Source of the DNA: Macrosoma leucophasiata
Lineage: Eukaryota > Arthropoda > Insecta > Lepidoptera > Hedylidae
Direction: 5' to 3'
DNA: 64,000 bases
NCBI GenBank assembly: GCA_036365455.1
Contig: JAWQUS010000030.1
Location: 14,342,001 to 14,406,000, forward strand
The notes below the pieces were generated by a model. That model had not been told where the DNA came from, searched no databases, and saw nothing but the letters and a program-made list of their open reading frames with translations. Shown piece after piece: positions 54,785-64,000 of this stretch. A program made the position numbers and the translations under genes. How positions within the stretch are numbered: position 1 is the first letter of the stretch; every line of letters begins with the position of its first letter.

Positions 54785-55418
54785 AACGTCGTTAATAACT
54801 TCACATTACTCGGGCTATATATAGATACGCACATCAATTGGAAATCTCATTTATACAAAAATAAAAACAAAATTTCTAGATTTACTAACGCTCTTCGAGA
54901 AGTTAAAAAAACCACAGACGTCCAAACTGCTTTAACTACATACTACGCACACTCGTGGCTAAGTTATGGTGTAATCTTATGGGGCAATAGTACAGATGTA
55001 CCCACACTATTCACTATACAGAAAAAACTTATTATAATAATAGTCAATATCAAACAAACTGACAGTTGTCGACCTCACTTTCAACGATTAAAAATCCTCA
55101 CTCTACCCTGCATCTACATTCTTGAAATTTGTAAATTTGTCCGAAATCATCCAAATTTATACGAAAAACTAGGCGATATACCTATTCATCAAGAATTTAA
55201 GACACAAAGATAAACTAAGGCTACCCCCATCTCGACTAAACCTCCACTCTTCCAGCACTTATCCAACGTCCATTAAAATATACAACCATCTACCTGAAAT
55301 ATTAAAAAACTTAGATAATGATAAAACATTTTTGACCAAATTAAAGAAAATTTTATTAAATAAAACCTATTACAGCATTAATGAATTCTTTCAAGAAAAA
55401 GATATAAGTACAAAGTAA
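54785..55418 (+). pseudogene. LINE ORF2 block 3: thumb and C-terminus
   Basis: LLGLYIDTHINWKSHL, AHSWLSYGVILWGNS and KQTDSCRPHFQRLKILTLPC match the post-palm region of Jockey-type proteins. A frameshift near 55205 moves the remaining codons (RHKDKLRLPPSRL to a stop at 55416) into another frame. The block is joined to block 2 by about 20 bp of unrelated AT-rich sequence. Confidence 0.85.
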
Positions 55419-55602
55419 AATTAAATTAAAATATTAATAAATTATCGTAATAATATAAATAATGTAGGTCTGTATATGTTAAAATACTAGGTATTTAATT
55501 GAGTATAAATCATCCTCTCTCCTACATTGCGGTGCCCAACAGGGTCCATAATCCTAATGTTGTAGGTACATTATGGTGCAATAAAGTATTGAGTATTGAG
55601 TA

Positions 55603-56220
55603 TTAAATAACTTACGTGATATGGCCTTAGCAATACAGTTCGATTATCAGAAAAAAAAAACGTTTTTCGAATACCCATGTGCACCTACTAGTAGGGGAGC
55701 TCAACAGGAGGTTTTTGAATTCACAATTCACTCCAGGGTGTCAGATTAGGATATGGGAGATACCTCGCTTGTTCAATACCTCCACCAAATCTAAGATTTC
55801 TATAATGTGCCGAACCCTTAGGGCTTCCTCCACGAGCTTGCCTCGCTGCCAAATCGTCAGAATTTTGTATGGGAGCTTTAATAGGGTACTTTACATCCTC
55901 TCTGAGTATCTGGCATTCTTTAGCAATTTTTCACCTTCATAATTGAAAGAATCAAATATCTTTGAAAACGGTGCGGGTGTAAAATGTGCTCAAACAATGC
56001 TCTTACCCAAAATTAAGACGATTTGGAAGAGGAGTTAAATCGTAGCGACTATTTGTTTTTTTCAAAAGCTACTCTTCAGTCGCGCCCTTATATACAAAGT
56101 ATACAAACTTTAGATTTAATTAAGGTAACCAGTGGGTGAAGACGACGTAGCTCGCGATCCTGCCGGAATCTAATATACATACCTAAATCTTTATTTACAT
56201 ACGTCAGAGCTCCACCATTT
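55603..56220. other. spacer, no gene supported
   Basis: The 87-codon frame at 55679-55942 (+) lacks motifs or splice context. The first 20 bp are the right flank of the LINE target. Confidence 0.35.
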
Positions 56221-56221
56221 G

Positions 56222-56300
56222 TCAAATCGGGCAGGACTTCAGTCAAATTTTTCTTTCCATTTTTCTTTAAAAATATATTTCACAAGCATGTGTAAACAAT
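56222..56300 (+). repeat. tRNA-retroposon copy lacking the tRNA core
   Basis: AAATCGGGCAGGACTTCAG joins directly to TCAAATTTTTCTTTCCATTT and CACAAGCATGTGT. At 44675-44820 the same two flanks are separated by the complete tRNA-like domain. Confidence 0.7.
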
Positions 56301-56706
56301 AAAAAATATTATGCACGTACACAGAGGGTATTTTCGGGTTGTGCACGAGTCGGTTTTCTGACAAGATAGTGACAAAGACAAATTTACCAATTATGAAATT
56401 AAGAAAAGAAAAACCGCACCATAGAAAATGTCCAAGCAAAATGTACGGAGCGACTGTTTTAGGTATATTGGGCTATTTCAGGCAATTCCATAATAAAAGT
56501 TGTTATGTATCTACGCCAGGTTCCTAACGGGGTATAAAAGTTGTTCGTTCATTCATGATAAGTTAAACAACCCCTTAAAATTATGAACTGGTCTCAAAAA
56601 TCAACCGGTTTATTAAACATCATTTCCACTTCAGGAAAAACGTCCACAGCTGGATAAAAGCCTTTCCGAAAGATGCCCATAATACGAACGTATTATTAAC
56701 GGTATA

Positions 56707-56925
56707 CGACGCTAAATGGTAGTGTTCAGCACTATCGTGTTCCGGCCAGGTGGTAATGTACGACACTGTAATTTCCAGCGCAGAGTCAAAACACCTTAGG
56801 CCTCAGGAGTGGTAAAACATCTGCATTTTGACCTCTGGTTATTGTGTGGGTGTCTATAGGCTGCAGTCATCACTTAACATCAATGTGAACTGCATGCTTG
56901 TTTGCCACTTTTACTACATAAAAAA
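56707..56925 (+). repeat. SINE family B, 3' two-thirds
   Basis: ACGCTAAATGGTAGTGTTCA, CGTGTTCCGGCCAGGTGG and ACATCAATGTGAACTGCATG, with an A-rich end. Confidence 0.7.
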
Positions 56926-57134
56926 GTGATGTGGGTCATATGGATTGGCGATCGCAATGGCGGCAGTTTTATCGCGGTACGCTGCTGTCCATCCAGAGTT
57001 ACTGTTTTTAATAATACTTACTATCGTCTATTGAAATGATATGATCGGCATCCTTAAGTTAAAGAATGCAGCGCCACTTGCTATTGGGCTGTTTGCTCAT
57101 TGTGAATTTTTGAGGCTTGTTCTTTAGCTGAGAA

Positions 57135-57293
57135 TAGCATACTGTCTTCATAATTCGGCGTAATAAACCTTGAACGATAAGAGAGTACCATGAACAGAAT
57201 CGTGTTCACTGAGCGCGTTCCCTTCTTAATTAATACACGTGTCTAATCCTTGTTTAATCGATTAATTGATACGTTCTGTGCACTGATGTATTA
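57135..57293 (+). repeat. empty-site relative of 53425-53586
   Basis: GTTCCCTTCTTAATTAATAC and ATTGATACGTTCTGTGCACT are continuous here with GATGTATTAAATGACTTACG. It therefore shows the sequence before the LINE insertion. Confidence 0.75.
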
Positions 57294-57476
57294 AATGACT
57301 TACGTAATCGTGTCAATGGCGTCATTGCTTTACGAAATGAAGATTTGGCGGTAACTTAACAACAATATTAAAAACGCTTTTACAATAGAGATTGTTAAAA
57401 TAAACAGTAGTTTATAAGGAATAGAACAGAACAGAAATTACTTTAATTAAAATATAATGTACTCCAGAGATACGAT

Positions 57477-57712
57477 GTACGATTCGCCGGTTACGTTTTG
57501 GCCCATGTAACAGGTGGCGAGCCTGTTGCCATCTTCGGGCACATTACCAAACTCCGAGGTACTGGGAAACTTCGAGAAAATGGAAAAATCCCAATAGAAC
57601 CAGAGATAAAGGATTTTAAACCGTTATCTCTGATAGCCCTCGACCCGGGAATCGAACGCAGGACCTCCAGCGTAGTAGTAGTGGCCTGCTACCACTAGGC
57701 TACTGAGGCAGT
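57477..57712 (-). repeat. SINE family D, full length
   Basis: It runs from ACGATTCGCCGGTTACGTTT to CTACCACTAGGCTACTGAGG. The head includes the reverse of GGTTCGATTCCCGGGTCG-type B-box sequence. The 66-codon frame across it is a shadow. Confidence 0.75.
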
Positions 57713-58600
57713 TTAAGTACTTGTTTTTAGTCATATTCATTAAGTATATAAGTATATAATATAGACTTGTAAGTTTTAAATGCAATTTTAAAATGTAATG
57801 TACTAACTCATAAATTGTCTATTTTATCATGATTATATACTCGTATATTTTATTGTTATTCTCATTTCATATATTTTTAGACTACATCGTGATGTTTAAA
57901 TGTATTTATTTATTTTTTAACAAAATCAAATAGTGTCGTAATTTTAATATTTATATACATATATATATTTTTTATATATATGTATTTGGTTGAGTTCATT
58001 TAATTATTTAATAATGTTTATATTATTTATTAACATAATAATATAATAAGAAAAGTATAATAATGACTTTATCATTATTATATTTTTTTGTCAATTATTT
58101 TAAGTTTTATCGACGTATACCTAAGTGCATGCGGTGTACATTTGTAATTGGTTGTGCATTTAGAAGGATAATTTAAAATGTTTAATTTTAAGATGTCAAA
58201 TTGTAACAACTGTAAATGTGCCTAATAAATAAATAAATAAGTACCTACATCAAATGTAAATAAAATCTCCCAAATCAGAGAAGTTCCTCCTCAAAATCTT
58301 TCATTCTTTAAAAACTCAAACAAAATATGCCACCGACATAGATAAGCTAACAATAAATCAAAAGCTTATAACTGTTATCAACGATTTGGTAGCGAACAGA
58401 TCTGTGGTAGCCATATTTGATTTCAGTGTTCGCGACTTAATTAATTGCTCCGACCTATGGGACATAATCTCTTTTGAAGTCGCTTTGGAATTCACCCCAT
58501 TCGGATTCACAAGCTTTTGGTGTTGTATTCAAAACGGACTTATTATGACTGATCGATTTTGGTGACCTTCGTGTTATTTATCTATATTTTTATAGTTTCT
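57713..58600. other. very AT-rich spacer
   Basis: Short TATATA tracts occur near 57955-57985. No gene or repeat family was recognised. Confidence 0.4.
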
Positions 58601-58828
58601 TGCCTTTACCCGCGATTTCGTCCACGTGGACTTAAATAAGATTACCTTATTATTATTTCAATCATTTATTTTAAAATAACTTAATATTTTTTTACATAGG
58701 TATATAAATAACAGAAACAATATACATATATAAAAACAAATTAAAAAAAAAATCCGCCGGCAATGGGATCAGGTTTCAAGCCGCCGGTGGTTATTGTTAT
58801 TTTTTATTATATACTTGTGTAGATTTCG

Positions 58829-58853
58829 TACTAAATATATATATATATATATA
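58829..58853 (+). repeat. (AT)n microsatellite
   Basis: A TATATATATATATATAT tract followed by GTATGTATATG. Confidence 0.8.
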
Positions 58854-58868
58854 TGTATGTATATGATA

Positions 58869-59136
58869 GAATCAGAAACTCATTTATTCATTTAGGGTGA
58901 CAGGCACCTCTTATGACACGTCAAAAACAAACAAAATAAATTAAAGCGAATAACAATTGATATACATGTCAAACAAGATAAAAAATATATATAAAGTCAA
59001 GAATATCACTAAGATAAAACTAAATGTAATAAACTAATGTAAAAGTATATCAGTAGAATGTCTCTTTTCCCCTTTACAAACTGATAACAAAGAGTAAAAA
59101 GAAAAGAAAGAGTCATTCTTTGTCATTCACCGGCAT
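58869..59136 (-). repeat. repeat family H, copy 3
   Basis: It spans AATCAGAAACTCATTTATTC to TTGTCATTCACCGGCA. Confidence 0.65.
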
Positions 59137-59488
59137 GCTCTTCGAATGCTCTTCACCTATCTATAGGTAAGTATAAACCAAATTGAACCGCTAAATGTGT
59201 TGTGCTAAGCACAAATTCAAGATCGGTCCGAATTCGCAAGTTCATTTTTTGTTTGTAGGATAATGAAAGAAAAAAGTTAGAGAATTGCGCAGAAAATAAG
59301 AAAGTTTAAGAAAATCTTGCGACAGGTTTCGAATGTTACCGGCATCGAATTTTGTACTTAACAACGCATTTAGCACTTTTATCTATATATATATAAAAAT
59401 CAATTTCTGTTCGTTAGTTACTTTCAGAAATTACTGTCAGAAATGTCTTCAGAATCATGTGAGTACCTTCATTGAAAACGTGAAAATA

Positions 59489-59797
59489 CTTGGTTAAGCA
59501 TTACGGGCGCGGTCGGGAGTGTGATGGGTGACCGCTAGTGGCAAATTAAAATGCGCGTTTCCGTGCTTCAGAGGGCACGTTAAGCCGTCGGTCCCGGTTG
59601 CTATCGATTGGTAGCAGTCGTTAAACCTTGTCGGACGCCTTATGTTGAAAACATATGACAGCGGGTCGGCTAACCCGTATCTCCACCAATCCGCACCAGC
59701 AGCGTGGTGGGGTAAGCTCCAGGCCTCCCCCCAAAAAGTGGAGAGACTCGTACCCAGCAGTGGGACATATAATGGGTTACCATTATTATTATTATCA
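59489..59797 (+). repeat. SINE family A, 5'-truncated
   Basis: It starts at TTGGTTAAGCATTACGGGCG and runs to GGGTTACCATTATTATTATT. About 15 bp of the middle (GGCGGGTT) are missing. Confidence 0.7.
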
Positions 59798-59830
59798 AAC
59801 AAAAACATTCAAATATATTTAATAGCTAAA

Positions 59831-60200
59831 TCTAATAGTAGCAGGCAACAGGTACTACTACGCTGAGGTCCTGGGTTCGATTCCCGGGTAGGGGTTATCA
59901 GAGATAATGATGTACAAAAAGTGTCCTTTATCTCTGGTTCTGGTGGTAGAGTTCCAGTGTAGGTGCTCAATGGCGTAGGCACCACCGCATTACCTAATCT
60001 ATCTGCTGCTAAATGGTAGAGTTCAGTACTAAAGTGTTCCGGTTAGATGGTACGGTTGCTATCATAGAAATATAACAACTAAGGTAGCAACGCATCTGCA
60101 TTTTGAACTCTGGTCTATGAGTGGGTGTCTATAGGCTGCAGTCATCAGTTAACATCAATATGAACTGCATGTCTGTTTACAACATTCATCAAATAAAGAA
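59831..60200 (+). repeat. SINE family D head interrupted by a family B SINE
   Basis: 59831-59941 is the family D head with B-box GGTTCGATTCCCGGGTAGGG, running to TTTATCTCTGGTTCTG. It changes at once into family B (GGTGGTAGAGTTCCAGTGTA to ACATCAATATGAACTGCATG). Family D does not resume afterwards. Confidence 0.7.
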
Positions 60201-60932
60201 AACTTAAGAGTAGGTACATGAGGTGGAGTTAATACTCTGAAGCATTCTCAACCTGTGAGTGTCCGCCAAAATTCCATACAAAATTTGGTCTCTATTACAC
60301 AAACATCAATCAGTGACGTGTATTTACACGTGCGCCTGTGTGCGTAGCACGTAGAAAATACCAACCGTCGCCCATAAGACCCATGTTGGTTGAGTGAGGC
60401 ATGGCAATCGGGCGGGACGTCGAAGTGTCCATTCTATACGTAGTATTATTACATATTCTCTGCTAATACCCTTAAATACATATTTGGGTTTACGTTAAGA
60501 GTATCATATACGTTGTACAAACAGCTCTAGGAAGCAGACCGAATTGCAGTGGAACAATGTGGTCACGCTGAGCCATGGTCTTTTGAGCAAATTTCACCGA
60601 ACTACACATACCTCGTGTTCAACCCCACTTTGTGGATATTGAAGCAAGTTTCAACTCTATACGGCAAGCTGGAATTAACGGGATAGTAAATTAAAACATT
60701 CTTTCAACGGTTAACAATGCGAGCTATGGTTCATAGAACAAAGAGATGACACAAAAGTGTCATGTTAATTAAAAATCATATTCGAAGGCATATTCAATTT
60801 AATATTGTTAATTTTAAGTCATGGTTATGATGTTTCCTACATACGCAGATTTTTTTACGTCAGGGAGTAAAAAAGACATACAATTCACATAGGCAGTAAG
60901 TAAATGAACACTGTATTCTATAAACACCTATA
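60201..60932. other. spacer, no gene seen
   Basis: No supportable feature lies before the gypsy element's target duplication. Confidence 0.35.
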
Positions 60933-60968
60933 TGTATGTAAAGAAATACTATTTCTTTCTTCGCACTC

Positions 60969-62618
60969 TTGTGTTCACAGCCAATACTAGAAATTTATGA
61001 TCAAAATCTACCAATAAATATTTATACTGATGGTTCTCTGCTGGGTGTTGGAGCAATTTTAAAACAAGTACAACTAGATGGTAAAGAAAAACCAGTAGCC
61101 TATTTTTCAAAAAAACTGAATGGAGCGCAAAAGAAGAAAAAGGCAATATATTTAGAATGCTTAGCTATTAAAGAAGCACTAAGATATTGGCAGTACTGGC
61201 TGATAGGTAAATCGTTTACAGTCTACACAGACCATAAACCATTAGAAAACATGAACTTAAAAGCTAGAACAGACGAAGAACTAGGTGATTTGACTTATTA
61301 CCTTTCACAATATGATTTTAAAATCAAATATTCCCCTGGAAAAGATAATTTAGAAGCGGACTGTTTAAGTCGGAATCCTGTATTAGAACCAGAGGATAAT
61401 CTAGAAGAACAACTGAAAGTTGTGAACTTAATTACATTAGCAGATATTGTAATAGATCACAATCAAAATAAAGAAATACAGAGAAACAATAATAAAATAA
61501 TCAAAAAACACGATTTATACTTCAAAAGAATTAGGAACAAAGAGAAAATAATAATAACAGAAGAATTCAGTATTAAATTTATAAAGCGAATACATGAAGA
61601 TCTATGTCACATTGGAGTGGGACAAATGCTAAAGACTATTAGTTCACTGTACGCAACAAAAAATTTAACGAAAAATATTAAAAATGTTTGTAGGAATTGT
61701 GAAATTTGCATAAAAAACAAAACAAGAGGACAACACAAATACGGATTAATGTCATATTTAGGCCCAGCGACAAGACCCTTTGAAATAGTATCAATAGACA
61801 CAATTGGAGGTTTTGGTGGTTCTAGATCAACCAAGAAATACATACATCTTTTAGTGGACCACTTCACTAGATATGCATTTATTATAACATCAAAAACCCA
61901 GGGTGCACATGACTTTATAAAGCTAATAAATAAGGTCGCTGAAACCGAAGAGATTGGGATGCTCCTTACCGACCAGTATCCAGGAATAAACTCTAAAGAA
62001 TTCAAGAAGTTCCTTACTGACAAACAAATAACAATAATTTTTACAGCAGTGAATGCACCGTTTTCTAATGGCCTAAATGAAAGGTTGAATCAAACGATAG
62101 TTAACAAAATTAGATGCAAAATCAATGAAAATGGAGAAAACAGAGCGTGGACTACAATAGCACATGAATGTGTCGAAAAATACAATCAGACTAACCACTC
62201 AGTAACTGGCTATGCACCATGTTATTTGCTATACGGAACAGATGTTAAGGTTTTACCAAAAGAACTACAACAAGGAGGTATAAATAGTGACTGGATCGGA
62301 GATAAGAAAACAGCGCTTAATAATACCTTGAAATCACATTACTATAACAAAATGAGGTATGATAGGAATAGAAAACAAAGAGAATTCAGTGTGGGAGATC
62401 TAGTATATATAGAAAATGGGAATAAACTAAATAGGAAAAAGCTAGATGAATTGAGAATTGGACCATATAAAATAATTAAAAAGAAATCTAATACAATTTA
62501 CGAGATAGATACAGGACATAAAAAAACAGAGTCAAATCTTTTTCATATCACAAAACTAATTCCAGTACAGATAACAGAGGATGAGAATGTGCAAGTATCA
62601 AATGGAGAACTGGAGTGA
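60969..62618 (+). CDS. pol: gypsy pol fragment: RNase H plus integrase, open frame
   Basis: 549 codons are uninterrupted. RNase H occupies about 1-140, with acidic residues in YTDGS (D21), LECLAI (E63) and YTDHKPL (D88), and ADCLSR at about 132. An integrase HHCC zinc domain lies at about 208-249 (HEDLCH; CRNCEIC). The DDE core has D at about 276 (SIDTIGG), D335 (LTDQYPG) and E371 (NERLNQ), and the last two are separated by exactly 35 residues. A GPY motif (RIGPYKIIKK) lies near 497. There is no chromodomain. The first codon is TTG and belongs to the old frame (LCSQPILEIYD), so no natural start is present and the protein is probably not made. The frame is preserved, so the deletion is recent or the insertion young. 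Confidence 0.9.
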   Translation: MCSQPILEIYDQNLPINIYTDGSLLGVGAILKQVQLDGKEKPVAYFSKKLNGAQKKKKAIYLECLAIKEALRYWQYWLIGKSFTVYTDHKPLENMNLKARTDEELGDLTYYLSQYDFKIKYSPGKDNLEADCLSRNPVLEPEDNLEEQLKVVNLITLADIVIDHNQNKEIQRNNNKIIKKHDLYFKRIRNKEKIIITEEFSIKFIKRIHEDLCHIGVGQMLKTISSLYATKNLTKNIKNVCRNCEICIKNKTRGQHKYGLMSYLGPATRPFEIVSIDTIGGFGGSRSTKKYIHLLVDHFTRYAFIITSKTQGAHDFIKLINKVAETEEIGMLLTDQYPGINSKEFKKFLTDKQITIIFTAVNAPFSNGLNERLNQTIVNKIRCKINENGENRAWTTIAHECVEKYNQTNHSVTGYAPCYLLYGTDVKVLPKELQQGGINSDWIGDKKTALNNTLKSHYYNKMRYDRNRKQREFSVGDLVYIENGNKLNRKKLDELRIGPYKIIKKKSNTIYEIDTGHKKTESNLFHITKLIPVQITEDENVQVSNGELE

Positions 62619-62655
62619 AAATTCACGGGTGAATTTTCTTCCCCATGGGGGGAGA

Positions 62656-62916
62656 TGTAAAGAAATACTATTTCTTTCTTCGCACTCTGTGTGTTTACTT
62701 ACCATGAAGTTTGGTTATAGTTTTGAACTTTTTAATTGTCTGATTTTAAAGAAGAAATGAATTCAGAATGTCAGATGACAGATTTAAATACGAGTTGATT
62801 GACAATTGGATAATCAATGAAAATTTTAATATTATATTATTTTATGTTTTAAAAGTGAAAGAATAAACTTTCATTGTCGTTTCTTCTTTACAGCAACACA
62901 AGGTTTATTTCTTTCA
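62656..62916 (+). repeat. gypsy right LTR, 261 bp
   Basis: It begins TGTAAAGAAATACT and ends TTTATTTCTTTCA, an imperfect inverted terminus. It contains GAATAAACTTTC, a likely polyadenylation signal. It follows the polypurine tract directly. Confidence 0.85.
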
Positions 62917-62943
62917 TGTAGTAAAACAGACTTATATGTATAA

Positions 62944-63208
62944 CTAGCTGTGCCCGCGACTTCGTCCGCGTGAGAATTTATGATTGTTCAGTATCTACCC
63001 GGACGAAGTCGTGGGCGTATATTACATAAGCTATCTGCCAGTGAAAGTCCCGTCGAAATCGGTAAAGCCGTTCCCGAGATTAGCGAGAACAAACAAACAG
63101 AAAATATTGTTTTGGTATATGTACCGTGTATACATACTTAAGCATTTAGTGAAAAGCGGTTATTTTTATATTTCAAACAGACACTCCAATTTTATTTACT
63201 TGTACATA
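62944..63208 (-). repeat. CTAG-end Helitron-type repeat, long family
   Basis: CTAGCTGTGCCCGCGACTTC with inverted partner CGGACGAAGTCGTGGGCG, then CCAGTGAAAGTCCCGTCGAA and ACTCCAATTTTATTTACTTG. The 75-codon frame is a shadow. Confidence 0.65.
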
Positions 63209-63520
63209 TAGATGTATAGATAACCAGAGATTTCAACGTAGATACGAGTACGTTGTCATAGGTTAGGATCCCACTGCATAATCATTTCGTTCATCCAGAT
63301 ATGCTGCAAACTTAATTTTTACGCATATTTATAATCTAGAGAAGGGAATATATATCCACTAGGTTGCCTGTCAAAAATTGACCGCAAGTATTTTTAATTA
63401 AATTATTTATTTGTATACTTAACAGCCAGCAACTATTATTTGCGGCCGATTTAATTTGGCTCCCCTATGTCATAATAACAAGAAAAAAATAGCTTTTATT
63501 TGATGTGTAAATAATATATA

Positions 63521-64000
63521 AGGTTGGGGAAAAAGTTTCTTCGCATTTTTTAAGATAATTCAAAACATTTTTTAATATAGTCTATTTAAATTTAACTTAA
63601 GTATGTATGTACCATTTTGTTCGGTAACCTTTTGACATCTTGTAGGTAGGGACATGATTCCATTGCTATAAAAAATTTGGGACTTCTCATCAAAATACCG
63701 CGACAAGTGGATTTGGCAGTCCTCTCGTGATGTTAACCTAACATTGCATAAAGAATTCTGAAGAGACCGAAACAGGTGGAAATCTGAAGGTCAGGACTAT
63801 ACGGCGGATGCATTAACACCTCCCAGCCAAACTCTCTTAATTTTTGCTGCGTGGCTATAGATGTGTGAGGTCTAGCGTTATCATGATGAAACACCACATC
63901 CCTTCTGTTGATCAATTCCGGCCGCTTTCTCTCAACTTCTTGCTTTAATCTCATCAGTTGTTCGCAGTAAAGTTCAGAATCGATAGTCCTGCCTGGTGGT
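63521..64000 (-). mobile_element. mariner element, cut by the window end
   Basis: The terminal repeat AGGTTGGGGAAAAAGTTTCT begins at 63521 next to a TA (63519-63520), the target of mariner insertion. The transposase gene follows on the minus strand and continues past 64000. Confidence 0.85.
63576..64000 (-). pseudogene. mariner transposase C-terminal half, frameshifted
   Basis: From the window end the frame reads PPGRTIDSELYCEQLM, RRDVVFHHDNARPHTS (second catalytic aspartate) and HPPYSPDL. A small deletion at about 63785 then shifts the frame. The shifted frame still reads SDFHLF (third aspartate of the D,D34D triad), TSREDCQIHL and SNGIMSLPTRCQKV. The intact family needs these in one frame, so this copy is inactive. 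Confidence 0.9.

Larger units (their letters stand above)
53587..55602 (+). mobile_element. Jockey-type LINE, 5'-truncated and internally deleted
   Basis: The left junction follows GCATTGATGTA and the right precedes TTAAATAACTTACG. The related empty site near 57294 reads GATGTATTAAATGACTTACG. The 3' UTR (TGCGGTGCCCAACAGGGTCC) leads to AATAAAG and a (TATTGAG)n tail. Three coding blocks remain. The endonuclease and the catalytic palm are missing. Confidence 0.85.
60937..62916 (+). mobile_element. Ty3/gypsy retrotransposon, internally deleted
   Basis: The target duplication TGTA is at 60933-60936 and 62917-62920. The right LTR is complete. The left LTR keeps only its first ~33 bp (TGTAAAGAAATACTATTTCT and TTCTTCGCACTCT) and then continues as pol in the RNase H region. 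A polypurine tract (GGGGGGAGA) ends at 62655, directly before the right LTR. Gag, protease and reverse transcriptase are deleted. Confidence 0.85.

Noticed and set aside
1..64000. CRISPR arrays, bacterial operons or integrated viral genomes
   Set aside because: No regularly spaced repeats with unique spacers, no prokaryotic gene layout, and the only retroelement coding sequence belongs to ordinary LTR and LINE retrotransposons with no envelope gene.

Overview
This is AT-rich, intron-poor, repeat-dense nuclear DNA from an insect, almost certainly a moth or butterfly. The evidence is the mix of repeats: Helitrons with a CTAG/hairpin end and a TCCTACTA start, RTE- and Jockey-type LINE pieces, at least three tRNA-derived SINE families, a short TTAGG run (the lepidopteran telomere unit), and a mariner with a GGTTGGGGAAAAAG terminal repeat. 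Almost all supportable content is mobile-element sequence. Real host genes are few.

Host-gene candidates. The best is a GC-rich, apparently intronless gene at 15.0-16.55 kb (+): a 137-residue nuclear-type protein with a basic N-terminus, an acidic middle and a C-terminal segment resembling the Orange domain of Hairy/E(spl) proteins, followed by a polyadenylation signal. A second is a two-exon gene at about 40.48-41.52 kb (+) encoding a 66-residue single-pass membrane microprotein. A third is an exon at 22.31-22.52 kb (-) with a good 3' splice site, next to about six decayed tandem copies of itself (20.5-22.3 kb). A possible first exon with a strong donor lies at 30.47-30.61 kb (-).

Layout. 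0-8 kb: SINEs, hairpin MITEs and direct repeats. 8.06-10.36 kb: a short-LTR, non-coding retrotransposon with a GTTT target duplication. 11.65-13.89 kb: a Helitron inserted into an apparently identical Helitron. 15-16.6 kb: the Orange-like gene. 16.7-30 kb: SINEs, the exon array, palindromes, a (TG)39 tract and an RTE LINE 3' end. 31-38 kb: a thick cluster of SINEs and Helitron-type repeats. 38-45 kb: MITEs, a LINE 3' end, the microprotein gene and an inverted tRNA-like repeat. 45-49 kb: nested SINEs and a 511-bp hAT-type element with a perfect 8-bp target duplication. 49.9-51.8 kb: a decayed Helitron helicase that ties the common CTAG repeats to Helitrons. 52-55.6 kb: a 79-bp triplication and a Jockey-type LINE that lost its catalytic core. 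56-60.9 kb: SINEs and AT-rich sequence. 60.94-62.92 kb: a Ty3/gypsy element whose open RNase H-integrase frame is fused directly to the first 33 bp of its LTR. 63.5 kb to the window end: a mariner.

The genes do not form a pathway. What the window shows best is insertion history: several elements keep exact target duplications or an empty-site relative, so the order of events can be read. All repeat identities are read by eye from shared sequence; family names are assigned only where coding or terminal signatures support them.
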